This document shows positions 12,083-24,879 of a stretch of 64,000 nucleotides of DNA, in pieces; positions within the stretch are counted from its first letter, which is position 1, and each line of letters starts with the position of its first letter. The translations under genes and the position numbers were made by a program. The stretch is from Chloromonas sp. AAM2. Lineage: Eukaryota; Chlorophyta; Chlorophyceae; Chlamydomonadales; Chlamydomonadaceae. Where the stretch lies: positions 1-64,000 of the forward strand of contig QAXH01006680.1 in the NCBI GenBank assembly GCA_004335635.1, in the 5' to 3' direction. The notes beneath the pieces are model-generated. The model had not been told where the DNA came from, made no database searches, and worked only from the letters and a program-made list of their open reading frames with translations.

Positions 12083-15000
12083 ATGTCCCAGCCACTCGCT
12101 CCCAGACCGCCCGGATGCAAACGCTTGCTCATCGCGCTAGCAGTTGTCGCGTACGTGATGCTGGGTGAGTAGCGGTTCTCGCGAACTAGATTCTACAGCA
12201 TGCTGCACTCTAGCTGTAGCTGATGGTGAATATACAAGTCTTAACAGGGCTTCAACGTAATCATTCCACTTTCAGAGTGATGGAATCTCATGCATGCATG
12301 GCCTCCGCTGCTGTAACATGCTTCAGGCTCCTGCATATCATATCTTCACGTGTGTGCGCATGCAAGTCCCGCAGAGCATTCAGATGAACCATTGCGTCAT
12401 TGAATGTGCCTATTTGAGTTCATCAAATGCACGGACACAGAACAGATGTGCGCAGACTGTGCTCTGTTGCTACCATGCAGCAACAGTGATGTTGGGGCCA
12501 GAATGCACTTGTTGCCTGTGCATTGCTCTGTTGCGGCTGTGCAGGTGTGCCTGTGTGGTGGCACACTACACGCGTGCCGAGGCCCATGCTCCCACATGCG
12601 GGCATGCAGCGGGCAGACACAGCGCTGAACAGTAGCATGCTCATGCTACCAGTTGGAGTGCACATCTACGTGCTACAGCCTGGTAAGGCTAGCAGCAACA
12701 GCAGCGCCAAGAGAAGTTGCCTGATACGTGCTGTATCCAATTTATGAGGGCAGCAGGCTTATTTGCACGAGGCCCTGTGCTTGAGCAATGAGCACACCCG
12801 CGGGGCGGCTGTGTGCGGGAGATGTACGTGAGACGTACTTCTGATACCTAAGGGGCTGGTGGCTTGTCAGGCACACACCATTCCGCCTGCGTGACCCTCA
12901 CCCTCACACACTGCACAGCTGATCGGAGTCTGCTGTAGCTAAGATTACTTGCTGTGTATCAGTCGCTGACATTGCTAAGCTCGGTTGTTCAGACGGATGA
13001 GCTCATTTGTTCAATGGACATGCCATGCTCATGCCCACGCATGCTCAAGTCCACGAACGCCATGCCGTGTAGAACATGAGGTGGATGCAGCTTTACTCGC
13101 ACACGCCATGCTCCAGGCTCTGACGCAGTCACGTGCCACAAACGCCCCAGCTGTTGACCAGGCGAGTGGGGTACAAGCAACGTGTGGCAAGCGAACGGAC
13201 ACGTGTAAACTGACTTGAACCATCTACCTGTACATAATTCATGAGCCATGCTGAGTCCTGTTCATGTTATCAGGTTGGCATGTGCATCGCTCACCTAGGG
13301 TTTGCAGAACTCTACGATCTGATGAGGTAAATCACTCAACTTGACCTTTTGCAAACTCGCCTGCAGTCATTGAGCACGTTTTACTTGCCCGTAGTAAGCA
13401 TGCGCTACAGAATTGCGGCTGTTTGTACGGCAGGTGACTGTGACCCTGGAAACTGACGGCACATGCCAGCACGTGAGCATGACTAACTCAGCATCAGCCA
13501 GCCCAGCATGGCAGCCCTGGACACTTCCCTGCCTATTCCTCTCCAGCCACCAGCCAGCCACCAGTCAGTGGCAGCAGCTGGAGCCCAGCGCTGTGGATGC
13601 CCAGCTGCAGCTGACGCTGGACCAGCAGCAGGCAGCTGTGGCTGGCCAATACGTGCTGTTTGTGCTGCCAGGCAGGGCATCATCAGCAGGCGGCAGGCCC
13701 GTGGTGCTGGGCCAGAACAGGCATGCCTGGATGTGGGCTGGGCCTGCAGGTGGCAGCGAGGGTTGTGGGCCGGTGGAGGTGTGCTGTGTAAAGCGAGCAG
13801 CAGGGGTGCTGGCACACATGGCATCGCTGCAATCAGGTGAACCTGTCAATGTGTTGGTTCTCTCAATTGGTTGGTTGGTTGGTTGGTTGGTTGGCTGGCT
13901 GGTAGGCTACCTAGTCTTGTTGCCTGCATTGTCCGCTTGCTAACACAATTATAAGTTGTAGAGCTAGACATGCATCACGCATCTGTCTGTTTCATGGCGC
14001 AGCACACCTCGTTGCAGCCCGTTCCACGTGCGCTTGTAATTCAACAGTGAGTACTGAACATACTGCAGTGTCAGACTGCTTGATCTGAAGTATCATTTTC
14101 TTGACTTGCAATGACAGTGCAGGCCACGCACGGACCCCCAGCATCCTTCACAGTCCACTGCACATTATGATGCTGAATCACGGCACTGAGCACACTGCAC
14201 TGCCCGGCTACTCTGTGTTTCAGAGTTGCAATGGCAGACTGCACCTTGTCACCTGTGCAGGGACAGCAGCAGTGCATGCATCCAAGCAGCTGCCCACGTC
14301 ACCTTCCGGAGACACTGTCATCAAGTTCACACTGGCCAATGGAGACTCCACCAACCCTCACGCATCTAAGACTGCAGCAGCATCACAGCCTGGTGTGACG
14401 GGTGCAGAGACACCCAGTGCATCGTTCAGCACATGGGATTTTGACCGTTTCCAGCAGTTTTATGTTCAACCGCTTGCGCTGGCTTTGGCGCCGCTCTTGA
14501 GGCTGCATGTCGAGAGTCAGGTGGGCGCCTTACGCTGCAATCCTCACTTGGAATGCATCAATTCCTCACTGCTTTATCCTTACGTACCTGCGCGTCCTTC
14601 ATGTACCCTAGGTTTGGCTGTCTGCGACTTCCTGAATGGCCCTCCAGCTCAAAGTCGCTTCGTCCAGTCTTCATTTACTGCCAAACCCTGGACATGGCAT
14701 CTTTGTCAGTCAGTCTCCCTTGTGAAATCCATGCCACGCTATCATTTTCACCATATGCATCTCTGCAAGATGCCTGAGCAGCACATGCAAATGAGCTGTG
14801 CCTCAGTCTGTTATGCTTGCCTCTAAACGTTGCTGCATGGTCTCAGGAACGTTTGGTCATCCTGGTTCAAAACACTTGAATCTTTCAGCAACATCGTGCA
14901 TCTTGCACACACAATCACAGGTGTTGTCATGTTCGTACGTGGCTGCAGGTTCTTCTGCATGTGGCATCAGGCGTCAACCCAAGACTGAGCACAAAGCACG

Positions 15001-18000
15001 GGGCCCATGTGATCCGAGCAAAGAAAGTACCCTTCTTTGTGGGCTCAGACTGGAGCTTGGACTTTGGTCTGGATGCTGGAGTATCAAGCATTGCAAGTGC
15101 TGGTAGCTCTGCATCGTCATCAGATAATGTGTGCCCATGGAGTGATGAGTCCTGTGCGGCTGCGCACGGGGTGAGCAGTGGCGATGCAGCAGCAAGCAAT
15201 GAGCAGGCGCACACACCGGCACACGTACTTCACATGGTGCTCTTTGCCCCGCCTGTCTCCCAGCAGCCGCTGCGGCTGCTGCGACCAGATGGACAGATTT
15301 CCGCTACGAACAGCTTCACTATACCTTCGTGGGGAGCCATTCATGTAATGGCTAGCAGCGGCACTCCCAAAGAGGCCCTGTGGGATGCACCAGGCGAAGG
15401 CCAGCCTTTGACTGCAGATTCTACTGGAGCGGGCGTTTTGCTTGATGACAATCAGATGCACGAATTTGCGCAAACAATGGTCGCACAACTTCGAGTGCTC
15501 CTAGGACTGCCAGAACGGCCAGGTAAGTCGACTATACGTTGTAAGGACAGTTTTGCCCCTGTTGAGCCCACGATCAAACACTGCCGCACCGCTCGCATGA
15601 ACCAACATGTCGCAACGCTTTGCAGGGTCTGACAAGATAGCGCTGATGTGATCTTGCAGGGCCCATTGCTGAGAGCGATCATGTCGGCGTTGAGTTGAGC
15701 GATGTCGGCGTGTCAGCGTGGGAGATCGACGCGCTGTCTCGAGCTCGCGCCGCGAGCGACATTGCACAGGCAGCGCGTGTTCTTGGAAGCTTTTCACGAC
15801 TAGCACAGGTCAGGCCGATGTGGTGGCGAGCATCCAGAAAATTGGCCGTCCACACGCTTGCCACACATGTTGATCATCACACACCTCGCAGTACGCAACC
15901 AGTTGATTGTGATCCAGACGCATGATGCCTTTCGCGCATCATGCAGTGGAGGTCGCGCACGCTGATTATATTTTCCTGACCATCATCGGCCTGTCACGCA
16001 GCAATTCAATCAACTCGTGCACGGTACTCTTGCAACGCCTCGTGCAAGTGTGTGATGATCATGCAGGCGCTGCCCAACCTCGCAATGCCAGATGTGATTG
16101 GCGTCCACGTTTCTGCCTCCCTGGCAGCCTTGGACCAGGCCGTGGCGTCGGTCCGAGCAGGACGACATGCTGAGGCGGTGCTGGCTGCTCGCAGTGCCCA
16201 TGCAGCAGCCGAGTCTGCCTTCTCTCACCCTGCGGTCCTGGCGCAGCTGTCGTTTCCCGAGTCACACAAGGTAAGGTGGCTTGCATGCTTTGCATGACGC
16301 TGCTGCCGAAAGCGTTGACGGATCTGTGTCACAGACACACCATTGCATACATGTGAAGTCAACGCCACCGGAGTGTACATATTGCATGCTATAATCTTAC
16401 GCAAGGAAGAGCAACTGCAAGTCGCACCTGAACCAAGGCTCCGAGGCGGCTGCAAAATTGATTCAACATGCACTATAGGCAGTCACATGACAGAGGGCGT
16501 GCTTGTGAGGCCGCACACCACTGCCTTTGGGACTCGAAGGCAGGCCTGCACCTGAACTGTCTGTAAGACGGCCATGCCACCATGCCACCACCCTATGTTG
16601 GTGCCCTCCCAAGCCCATGCCGCTCCACTAATGCAGGTGGGGGTGTACGTGCCCTTCTTTGTGCCTGCGCTGCTGCCTGTGCTCATGGCACTCGCTGCCG
16701 AAGCTCGACGATCACGACGAAGGTGAATGGGACCAAATAGAACTGCCATGACGCAAGGCACATTGCAGATGACCAGCGCTGAGTTAGGCATTACGCAAAG
16801 TCTGGTGCGTGTGCGCATGGCCCGAGACACGCACAGTTGAAACGTGTGTGCATGGGAGCAGGACAGTCAGGTCATGAGGTAGACATGCTGCACGGACCAC
16901 AGCGAATGAAATCATGATCCAGACAATTGGGGTGCCCAAGGATTGTGAGTTTTTAAACACCAATGCTAAGAGTTTGCACTGCAAACATCGAGGCCGAGGG
17001 CGTAGTGAGGCTGAGCACGCCTGAAGTCGTAGCCCTCCGGCGCAGGGCAGCCGAGCCGAGCGAGACCTATCACCTAATGCAGCGTCTTTGAGCGGCAAAT
17101 GGATGGCGGCACCAATCATCTATTGCAGTTAGGCACAGACTGTAACTAGCAGGGCGAACGTCACTGGTGCCTGGGATTAGAAAGGTTGATGGGCCTGCTT
17201 GCCGGTAACACGCGAGGGATCACCCATGCCGGTAACACACGAGGGATCACCCATGCACTGGGTGCTTCTAAGGGTTGACTTCCATGATGCGGGCGCTTTC
17301 CATGATGCTCTTTGCCACGCGACAGCCTCTTTACACCTTTCAAATGGCAAAAACAAGCTGAGACGCCAGTAACATGACCCAAAAAAAAAAAGATGTTTGC
17401 CAGTTCTGGGACAGTTTACAAGAACTGCACTGCAACCAGTGTGTGGCGGCAGGGAAACTGTGGCAACAGGGTACATGCAAACATCGTTACAGTAAGCAAG
17501 GCAATTATGCCAGGTGCAGCTGCATGCAAAGTCTCTCTTGCCTGCGCCATCCCTTTGCAAGGCGGTCTCTGCGGCCCCTGCGATGCCATGCAGCAGGCCC
17601 TCACGACACGGGTCACGGCGCGGACAATGCGCGGACAGTCGTGTTGTATGGCTGTATTCAGGTTACACACTTTGTGCGACAGCAACAATACGCAATCGTC
17701 ACAAGCCAGTGCGACAGTGTCGGCAGGGTGTCGGCGGTGCATTTCGTTGTCACGGAAAGCTGTCGAGAACGTAATCTACTCTCTCTACCCACGTCCACAG
17801 TCCAATCTCCCGAGGTCATCACCTTGTCCCTGTTGGCACACTGGCTTCAGTGCAATTCTTGTAGATTGTCCCAGAACTGGCAAACATCTTTTTTTTTTAT
17901 CTTTTTTTTACGAGGAAACACTTTGACGCTAGCTTTCGTGTCTGTAAGCCCACACTGATGTCTGGCAACGCTTCCGTTGCAGGTGGCGTGCGCACAAGCA

Positions 18001-18115
18001 AGCAGTGCAGGACGCTCAAGCAGCTGCCCAGGGCATCCCACCCGGCTTATCAGCTGTTGAACTTGACCAGTGGCACATGTTGAGGGCGAAGCTGGCATAT
18101 CCAGCCACAACATAA
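12083..18115 (+). CDS. PIGS: PIG-S, subunit of GPI transamidase
   Basis: PIG-S belongs to the ER membrane complex that attaches GPI anchors to proteins. Exon 1 (12083-12164) encodes a short basic leader and a first membrane segment, LLIALAVVAYVML. Exon 2 (from 12545) gives GVPVWWHTTRVPRPMLPHAG, the family hallmark directly after the helix. Luminal blocks follow: VVLGQNRHAWMW (about 13700), the large exon from about 14950 with HVLHMVLFAPP and NSFTIPSWGAIHVMAS, then VLLGLPERP. Near the end, 16637-16722 encodes the second membrane segment VGVYVPFFVPALLPVLMALA and a basic RRSRRR. The last exon (17983-18115) adds about 43 residues. If the final intron is retained, translation stops at 16724-16726. 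Exons between 12700 and 14900 were placed only roughly. The last intron holds a MITE-like insertion. Confidence 0.9.
13867..13902. repeat. TTGG/TGGC microsatellite in a PIGS intron
   Basis: About six tandem TTGG units followed by TGGC units, just after the exon containing the VVLGQNRHAWMW block. Intronic and simple-sequence. Confidence 0.85.
17201..17254. repeat. 27-bp direct repeat, two copies
   Basis: The unit GCCGGTAACACGCGAGGGAT plus CACCCAT occurs at 17201 and 17228 with one mismatch, within the last PIGS intron, 130 bases before the MITE-like element. Confidence 0.85.
17384..17898. mobile_element. MITE-like element, about 515 bp, inside the last PIGS intron
   Basis: Left end is an A run, GATG, then the motif TTTGCCAGTTCTGGGACAGT. 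The right end at 17864-17898 is its inverse followed by a T run. The inverted similarity extends inward for about 65 bases (ACAAGAACTGCACTG on the left against ACAAGAATTGCACTG read back from the right). No transposase-like frame is present. It lies wholly between PIGS exons ending at 16722 and starting at 17983. Confidence 0.85.
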
Positions 18116-19072
18116 CAACGTTCTTAGGCACAAGTGTGGTAGGCGTGAGCCCTTGTAACCCGCCAAGCAGCTGGTATCAGCAGATTGCTACTGGAATTCT
18201 GGGTGACTGCCAGCTGAACGTAGAACACGACAACTCTAAAGCCAATGTTTACACGTGGAGTTTATATTCATTGACTTGACTTGACAGCAACTGAACTATG
18301 CATTCATATGTAAGTGGTGCAATAGGATGGACGAGGTTTAAATACCATGGCAGACTGGAGCATTTTTCATGAACAACGCATGTGGGGACGACTACAGCAT
18401 GCAATTCGGCAACACAACGACAACATACAACGAATTCAGACTCAATCTAGGGAAACAGATATCCAGACCGTGTGTTTGCAGCAGCTAATGCGCTCAATTC
18501 AACATGCTAAACCAACCAATCAAGTTATGTGCAGGTCAGGTCTCTCTGATATAGTTATGTAAGTGTCAATGAATGCGGTCGAAAAATAAGTGTTTCCGTT
18601 ATCCATGAATCGATGCAGGATTCGCACCTATCAATTCCCATCCGTAAGAATTGTAAGAATCCGTTGGGACTTTCACGGCTGAGCCAATGAATGTCCACAG
18701 CATGTTTCATCGTAACGTCAGCTCAGGCAACCCCTTAATGCAGGAGCCCTCAAACCTTGGTTGTGTTTCTCTAACTGCGCATGCTTCAACTGAAACACTG
18801 CTTGAAGTCAGTGCGACTGTCCAATGTATTTGGTGCTCTAACAACAAACTATCCTTGAACTATAGCATAGGTTCCACAGCACAGCTGTGTCGAGGTTGTA
18901 CCCTTGCGACTGTTCCGAAACATTGTGATGATACAGTCACGGCGGAATGAAGAAGTCACGACCACCCATGGTGCCCTGGTTCCATCCTGCTGATAGCAGT
19001 GAATGGGTCACAGGAATCAAAAGCTGAACCATGCCAGTTTCAAACCATGAATTGCAACCAACCCGTGAATGT
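18116..19072. other. Convergent intergenic region between PIGS and protease 1
   Basis: AT-richer than the flanks, with no exon-like frame. It should hold the 3' UTRs of the two convergent genes. I see no other feature. Confidence 0.5.
18154..18158 (+). terminator. Putative polyadenylation signal TGTAA of PIGS
   Basis: TGTAA, the usual green-algal polyadenylation signal, lies 39 bases after the PIGS stop at 18113-18115, which supports the longer spliced C-terminus. A five-base motif is weak evidence alone. Confidence 0.4.
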
Positions 19073-21535
19073 TTAGCCGCGGTGGCGTGGGGGACGGTTC
19101 CTGTTGCGTGGGGGAGGCCTTGGGGGGTTGGGTGAGCGAACTGCGGGTGGTGATGGGCTGCGAGGTGGTGGTGGGGATGGGTTGACAGGAGGTGGAGGAG
19201 ATGGGCTGCGTGGGGGAGGTGGGGATGGGCGGCGTGATGGGGGAGAAGGAGAGGGGTTGGAACCAGCCAGTGTCAACGTGAACTCTGTTGGGGAAGCGAA
19301 GATGAAATTGTACATGCCACATGGGCCTTGGCTTGTGCCGGTCATTTGGATGTAGACAAAGCCGTTGACACCCCAGCCGCTGCCCCAGCTGTTCTGAACA
19401 ATCCAGTAGCTGGTGTCACGGTTGCCAGTGTTAACGTAGCCAACAACAACCTGCACGAACCACGCAGGCGTCAGCGAGTATGGCTGTGTCAGGTTTGCCC
19501 TGTCCAGGTGAACAAGAGTCAATCAGTGAAACTGAGGAAACAGTGTACACGATGGTTTGGTTGTTGGCTGTCAGCAGTTGCCATGGCACGAGCTTACCAT
19601 GGCATGGTTGATGGCGTTGCCACAGCCGTTGCCGCTGTAGATACCTCCAGAGTAGGAGAAGAAGTCACCAACCACCTCAAAGTAGACAACGACCGGCGCC
19701 TTGCGCACAGCAGCCATGAGCCCTGCCTCGCTGTTTGGCGGGAAGGTGGTGTAGGAGGCAAGCTGCACGGCTTGGCCACGGGGGGCGGAGTTGGGAGCAT
19801 GGCAGCTTCCTGCATGGCGTACAAGGCTTTTGCAGGTTAACAGCATGCCGCCACTTTTGAAAGGGTGCAAGGGGTATTGATGGCAGATAAGTAACAAAGG
19901 TAGCAGTACCAGTTTTGACGGACGAGATTGCCTCAAAAGTACCCCAGGGGCAAAGCAGAAGTCTCACCATCACGGAAGGTGTTTGGGTACAGGGACTCGA
20001 CCACTTGGAACTTGTCCTTCACGTAGCGAATGGCATAGTCGGCACCGCCACCATTGCAAGTGCCGGCGCCTGAGCACTCAATCAGCTGCTGCTCGGACAG
20101 ATCAATCTTGGTTTGCTGGGCTGTGGTTCCTGTGCCGATAAGGTAGGCAGCCTCCATGCAAGCAGTGGCGGAGTATGCCCAGCAAGACCCGCACCTGCAG
20201 ACATCACATGTGCACAGGTGAGAAGCAAGGCATTGACTGGGAATTGTTGAGCATACACATCTGTCAATCTGGGACGGGTCAGATATACTGACCAGATGCA
20301 AAATGAAGCAATACCACCTCTCACCCCGCCCTGTGATCAGAGAAGTCAGCTGGTGCAATGGTATATGCTTCTTTCGCTCACCCTCCCTGGTCCTTGACTG
20401 GTGCAAGCTTGCCGGTGCCTCGCCAGTCCACAGATGAGCCCTGCAGCTCGCGGCGCGCATGCAGCTCAGTCTCGGAGACCGGCAGGTCAGCAAGCAGACG
20501 GCGACCTCTGTTTAGCTCGGTTGTGTTCAGGTCTGTCATAAGGAATGTCTGCCGGAACGATGCATAGTCGTAGTCAGCATAACTGTAAGCAAGGACAGTA
20601 CGCATGAGCGCGGTTAAAGGCAACAGACATGAGAAGATGATGAACAGAGCAGGCCGGTGTGTGGCTATGAGTATACCTGCTTTAAAAACTGTGGTTGTAC
20701 AAGCCAAAGCAGACATCATTGCATGCCAACTGCTGTGCAAGGCCTTCTTGCGCTTGTGCGGGTCACAAGAACGCTGCCCAGCCAAGTTGGTGAACGCATA
20801 AGTACTCACAAGTTGCCTGATGTCCAGTATGGGACTTCCAGGTTGGTGTTGATGACAAAGATCTTGTCAAGGTTGCCAAGGAAGTTCTGGTAGGCGACGG
20901 CCTCATGAGCGGCATCAGGGTAGGTCTTGTAGAAGGTAGATTTGAAACTGGCCCACCAAACGGGCAAACGAGGGTCAGTGCCATCCTCCTGCGAGAAACA
21001 CGTGAGGCAGCGCATGCTGGCAATTCGTGTATGGAAACCAACACCTGTTTGCCGCTTCTTATCATGACTGTGATAGAGCAGGTAGAGCCTAGCTGGCTGT
21101 AGATGGGTAGACCCAACTTCCTGGGTGTCCAAACAGTGCCGACTTACAAATGAGGCTGCCAGGGTCTGGAAGTTGGCTTCCAGCTTCGACCTCACGCCCT
21201 TGGCAGGCGTGAAGTTCCTGCGAGCGAAATGAGCCGTTCAAAAAATGATGGCAGTAGCAGCGACAGCTGCGTACTCAGCTGTCGGCTCGACTTCGAAGAC
21301 TGCAACAAACATGTGTTCAGTGCCAACAGAGATTAAGGTGCGCCTGTGGCACTGTCAAAAGTGCTTGCGAGCCCGTGCTAAGTTTGCTACAACAGCGCCC
21401 GTACTTGGCTTCTCCACACATCTTTGGCATGCAAGCTGCTCAGGATGCATACATAACTTACCACCCGTCGTCATTTTGTCCCGCCACGCCATAGAACAGG
21501 GCGCATAGAAGCACAGCAAGCCCTGTCGACCGCAT
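19073..21535 (-). CDS. Secreted papain-like cysteine protease with extensin-like proline-rich tail (copy 1)
   Basis: Start at the ATG at 21535 gives a clear signal peptide, MRSTGLAVLLCALFYGVAGQ, followed by NDDGW and the first splice site. The propeptide resembles inhibitor I29 (WWASFKSTFYKTYPDAAHEA). The mature C1A domain starts near VDWRGTGKLAPVKDQGG. It keeps all catalytic positions: oxyanion Gln in VKDQG, nucleophile Cys in CGSCWAYSA, His in NHAMVVVGY and Asn in WIVQNSWGSGWG. After PCGMYNF a tail of about 75 residues is built of SPPPP and SPSPPP blocks ending in basic PPRPPPRNRNRPPRHRG. SPPPP is an extensin-type hydroxyproline O-glycosylation motif, so a cell-wall or extracellular location is likely. 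There are about seven exons. Paralogous to the gene at 24880-28809. Confidence 0.92.
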
Positions 21536-21953
21536 ATTGACGCGACAAGCAGGAGAAACCACGAAGGCCAAGCCTTTACTAGTAAACGGCACACGACCAG
21601 GCTGCACTTCAGTTATTGGCTGTTTGGTAGAAATCTGATGGTTTTTATCAGCTCTGCGCAAGCACTCCATTTAAAATGAAACGGGACAACAGGTTTCAAA
21701 AGCGTTTGAACTTTTTGTCTTTGGTATTATGGCCGGATTCCAAGGGCGAGCCCGTTATCAGACGACAGCTCGCTGTAGCAAGCAAACACTTCAACAAGAA
21801 TTCTGCCGCACTGGTGTCGACTGTTCACAGTACATGCGTTGCAGGAGGCTTTTGTTAGAGTGCCTGTTCGCACGTGGTAGGCCAAATGGCAAGAGCTGGG
21901 GATTCGCGTCCGTAGCTCGTGCATTCATGAGTCTCTCTGGATGTGGTATCTTC

Positions 21954-22153
21954 TCATCGTGTCGCCCACTCAGTATCAAGCACTTGGCAGCACCAGCGCC
22001 CATGCCCATCCCTGCGCCCATGAAGCCTTGACCGCCTCCCATGCCTGCCATCAAACCGCCGCCACCAGAGCCTGCTAGCATGGGGTTCATGACACCCATC
22101 ATCCCCATCATGGGATTCATGCCGCCCATGCCCATGCCACCTGGCATGCCCAT
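21954..22153 (-). other. Gly/Met-rich low-complexity reading frame, possible exon
   Basis: From an ATG at 22153 the minus strand encodes about 55 residues of GM-rich repeats (MGMPGGMGMGGMNPMMGMMG onward), a composition too biased to be an ordinary intergenic shadow. It then runs into non-biased sequence after a possible donor near 21990. It could be an exon of an uncharacterised gene between the two proteases or a decayed remnant. No neighbouring exons were convincingly identified. Confidence 0.3.
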
Positions 22154-22213
22154 CGCACGACCTGTCGCCAACTGCGAACAACCTAGGCTATGCTGACACT
22201 GCACACCTGGCAC

Positions 22214-23460
22214 ATCTGCTTGTCACAGAAACTGGCTGGAACAGTATAGATACATAGCAGGTAGCATAGGCCTGCCCCGCCTCCTCCCCGCCATGGACCA
22301 CCCTACCTGGCATTCATGCTTGCCCGTCCCTACACTTGGCCTAGACTCTTCTCCTTGCGAGGTCAGCAGACCCAGCTCAGCGCGTCAGCACACACAGACG
22401 GTTAGCCAGCCCTCCACCAGCCACTCTTCAGCCTTGTCGGCAGCCTCACGTGTATGGCAGTAGCGTTGCAAATTTCTGTTTCTCATGCTGTGCTGACGGC
22501 ATTGCAGATCAGCCCCTCGGGCCTGATCCCGCGCATCCACCAGCTGGGCTGGTAGCAGTCAGCTGCTCTTTCCGCTCGTCCACAATTGCATGTGCACCCC
22601 ACAGTAGCACCCGTTGCGGTTTACACCTACACTGCCCTGCTCAGACCGAGCACTGTGCCCTATGCCAGCGCTAGCATCATGCCGAGGTTAGTCCAGGAAA
22701 CTAACGGTGGTGGGGTATCCTGAGCGGCTGCAGCCACTGCCAGTAGTCAACTGTTGCCAGCCACCACACGTCAGCGTTTGGCAGCCGCTGGAGGCTCCCT
22801 TTCAATAACCAGCTCATCAGGTCACGTTTTTCAAGAAAAGTTCATGGTCTTGCCCAGTAGCAGTGGCAGTCACGGACCAGCTTCAGGCCTACCTGAAGTC
22901 CAGCCCGTCCCAGGCCTCGCTGTGGTTGCTGTGTCTGCTGCCTGCTGTTGGTCTCTCGCCCTCTCAATGCCATGGACTAGCTCAACAGTAGTATGGAACG
23001 TCCTGTCACCCGGCATTGTCACATGTGTCAGCTATGCGGCTGTTCCTGGGCCAACTCGGTTCCTCACTGTCCTTTTGCGGTCTCACACCTCCTCACCGTC
23101 CCCTGTCTCCACAGTGGAGTGGGCTCTCACCAGCCCAGCCATGGAGATGGAGATGGAAATGGAGGCCCAGTCATGTGTGCACTAGGCTGACCCATCTGCT
23201 TCACTAGTCTGGTCACTGTGTCATCCTTTGCAGCGGCCCAGCTATGATATCCGGCCGGCCTTAAGGCCATTGCTGTCTCTGTCCGCAGGGCGGGCGCCTG
23301 GTTCTCCATCATTCTGTCCTTGCAGCCTAACTGCCTATGTGTATAACGCCGGTTTCAGCTTTGCTGCCTGTTCCCTGCTCTGTGGCGTGACTGGTCACTG
23401 GCATGTTGTGGCTCCCTTTCTGTGGCCTTGGGCATTACGTCGGACAAGTACCCCCCTTTG
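22214..23460. other. Unassigned C/T-rich intergenic stretch
   Basis: C/T-rich on the plus strand with several short open frames, none with recognisable domains, membrane segments or clear splice structure. It may contain 5' sequence of the Gly/Met-rich frame or a degenerate element. Confidence 0.3.
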
Positions 23461-23479
23461 ACTCTGCTGTAAGTCAACT

Positions 23480-23790
23480 GAAACTCTACCAACTTGATTC
23501 AACATAGTGATCAACCGGAATCAACTGGAATGATTTGCAGGTGAATCAACCAGGCTTATCAACTGACAGATGTAACAACAGACAATCAACAGTGTCAACT
23601 GAGATTTAACTGGGTTACAACTGGGGGTATATTCAACTGACACTGACAGCTGAAAGTTAACTGCACAAGAATCAACAAGAGTTCAGACGGGTTCAGTAGA
23701 ATCAGCACCCTCTGAATCAGAGTAGTGTACAACTGGGTTACAACTGGGGGTATATTCAACTGACACTGACAACTGAAAATCAACTGCATA
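23480..23790. repeat. CAACTG-rich direct repeats
   Basis: A block of about 55 bases (beginning GGGTTACAACTGGGGGTATA and continuing through ATTCAACTGACACTGACA) occurs at about 23611 and again at about 23732, 121 bases apart. It is embedded in a region where TCAACTG/TCAACCGG hexamer-like words recur more than ten times from 23480. Intergenic, between protease 1 and protease 2. Confidence 0.8.
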
Positions 23791-24879
23791 GATTGGCAAT
23801 CAAAGGCTTGTTCAAGATTCCCACCTCTTGCTTGCAAATTGGCAAGCATTTGTCTTACGTGCATTGCAAGCACTGTGGGCACAATTCTTGTCCTGTTGAA
23901 TGCCACCTAAGCGCGTGACTGCTACGTTTTGTCTCGCTTCAACAGATATCGTTACAGCCAGAAACAGAAGATGAAAAAGGGGCAATCATTGGGACAGATT
24001 AGAATTGCACAGACTAGCACAGAAACTTGCATGCAAACGCATGAACAATCGATGTTGGACAACATGTACACTGTATTTCGACAACACAACGTTGTCAAGC
24101 ACATACTGAATGCAAGTCAACAACATCAACAACACGGCAGCTGTGAAATGAAGTGCCTCATCATATCCTTAGCGCTTCCATATCAATCACCAGATCAACA
24201 ACAAAGAAAAGAAAACAGGGCATGAGTACGCAGGCCAGAGCTGCAGAGACCAGCTTTCAAGAAAAACCCGTCCTAGTCTTGACATGCGCTCTGCCCTGGA
24301 TACACAATATTTGAGTCCAATCCCAAACGGCTCCGCATGAATATTAGCCAACGCCTCCATTTGGGAGCACTAGCGCTCAGCACGCCTAAGTGTCGTCTGT
24401 ATCAATACCTCTGAAGAACGCCGAGACGAAGGGGGCAATAACTTGAGACGAGGCCAGCAGCCTACGAAAAGCAGGTTGCATGAATCATAACACAGCATCC
24501 GATATGATTGGAGTTGCGTCAACAAGGCCGCTGAGGTGCGGGATGGGCATTCGTAAGTGCGAGATCTGTCCAAGAACAGACGGCGCATCAAGAAATTCCG
24601 TGGATGCAAGAGAATGGCGAACGCGGAGATGATCATGCAAGAAGTCGTCTCAATGAGCTCAGTGCGTTGTTACTATGAGCGGAAAATGTACAGTGACTTG
24701 GCGTTTATTCTCCCCACTGCAGCGAGAGAGCACACAGCAGCAGGAAAGCTTGTGCGCTCGTGAAGCCCAGTCAGTATTTTCTTCAGCGCAGTACATCAAG
24801 GCTTATGAAGAGCTGTGCTTGCCACAGGCGAGGTCGCAAATGTTCTCGCGTGTGCAAGGTGGCAGGGCACACGCACTAT

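Noticed and set aside
19104..19355. Gly/Arg-rich plus-strand frame (GGGGDGLRGGGGDG)
   Set aside because: Antisense of the SPPPP repeats of protease 1.
22754..23185. 143-residue plus-strand frame ending in MEMEMEM
   Set aside because: Ser/Pro/Val/Thr-rich, no domain, splice context or start context; most likely chance in C/T-rich DNA.
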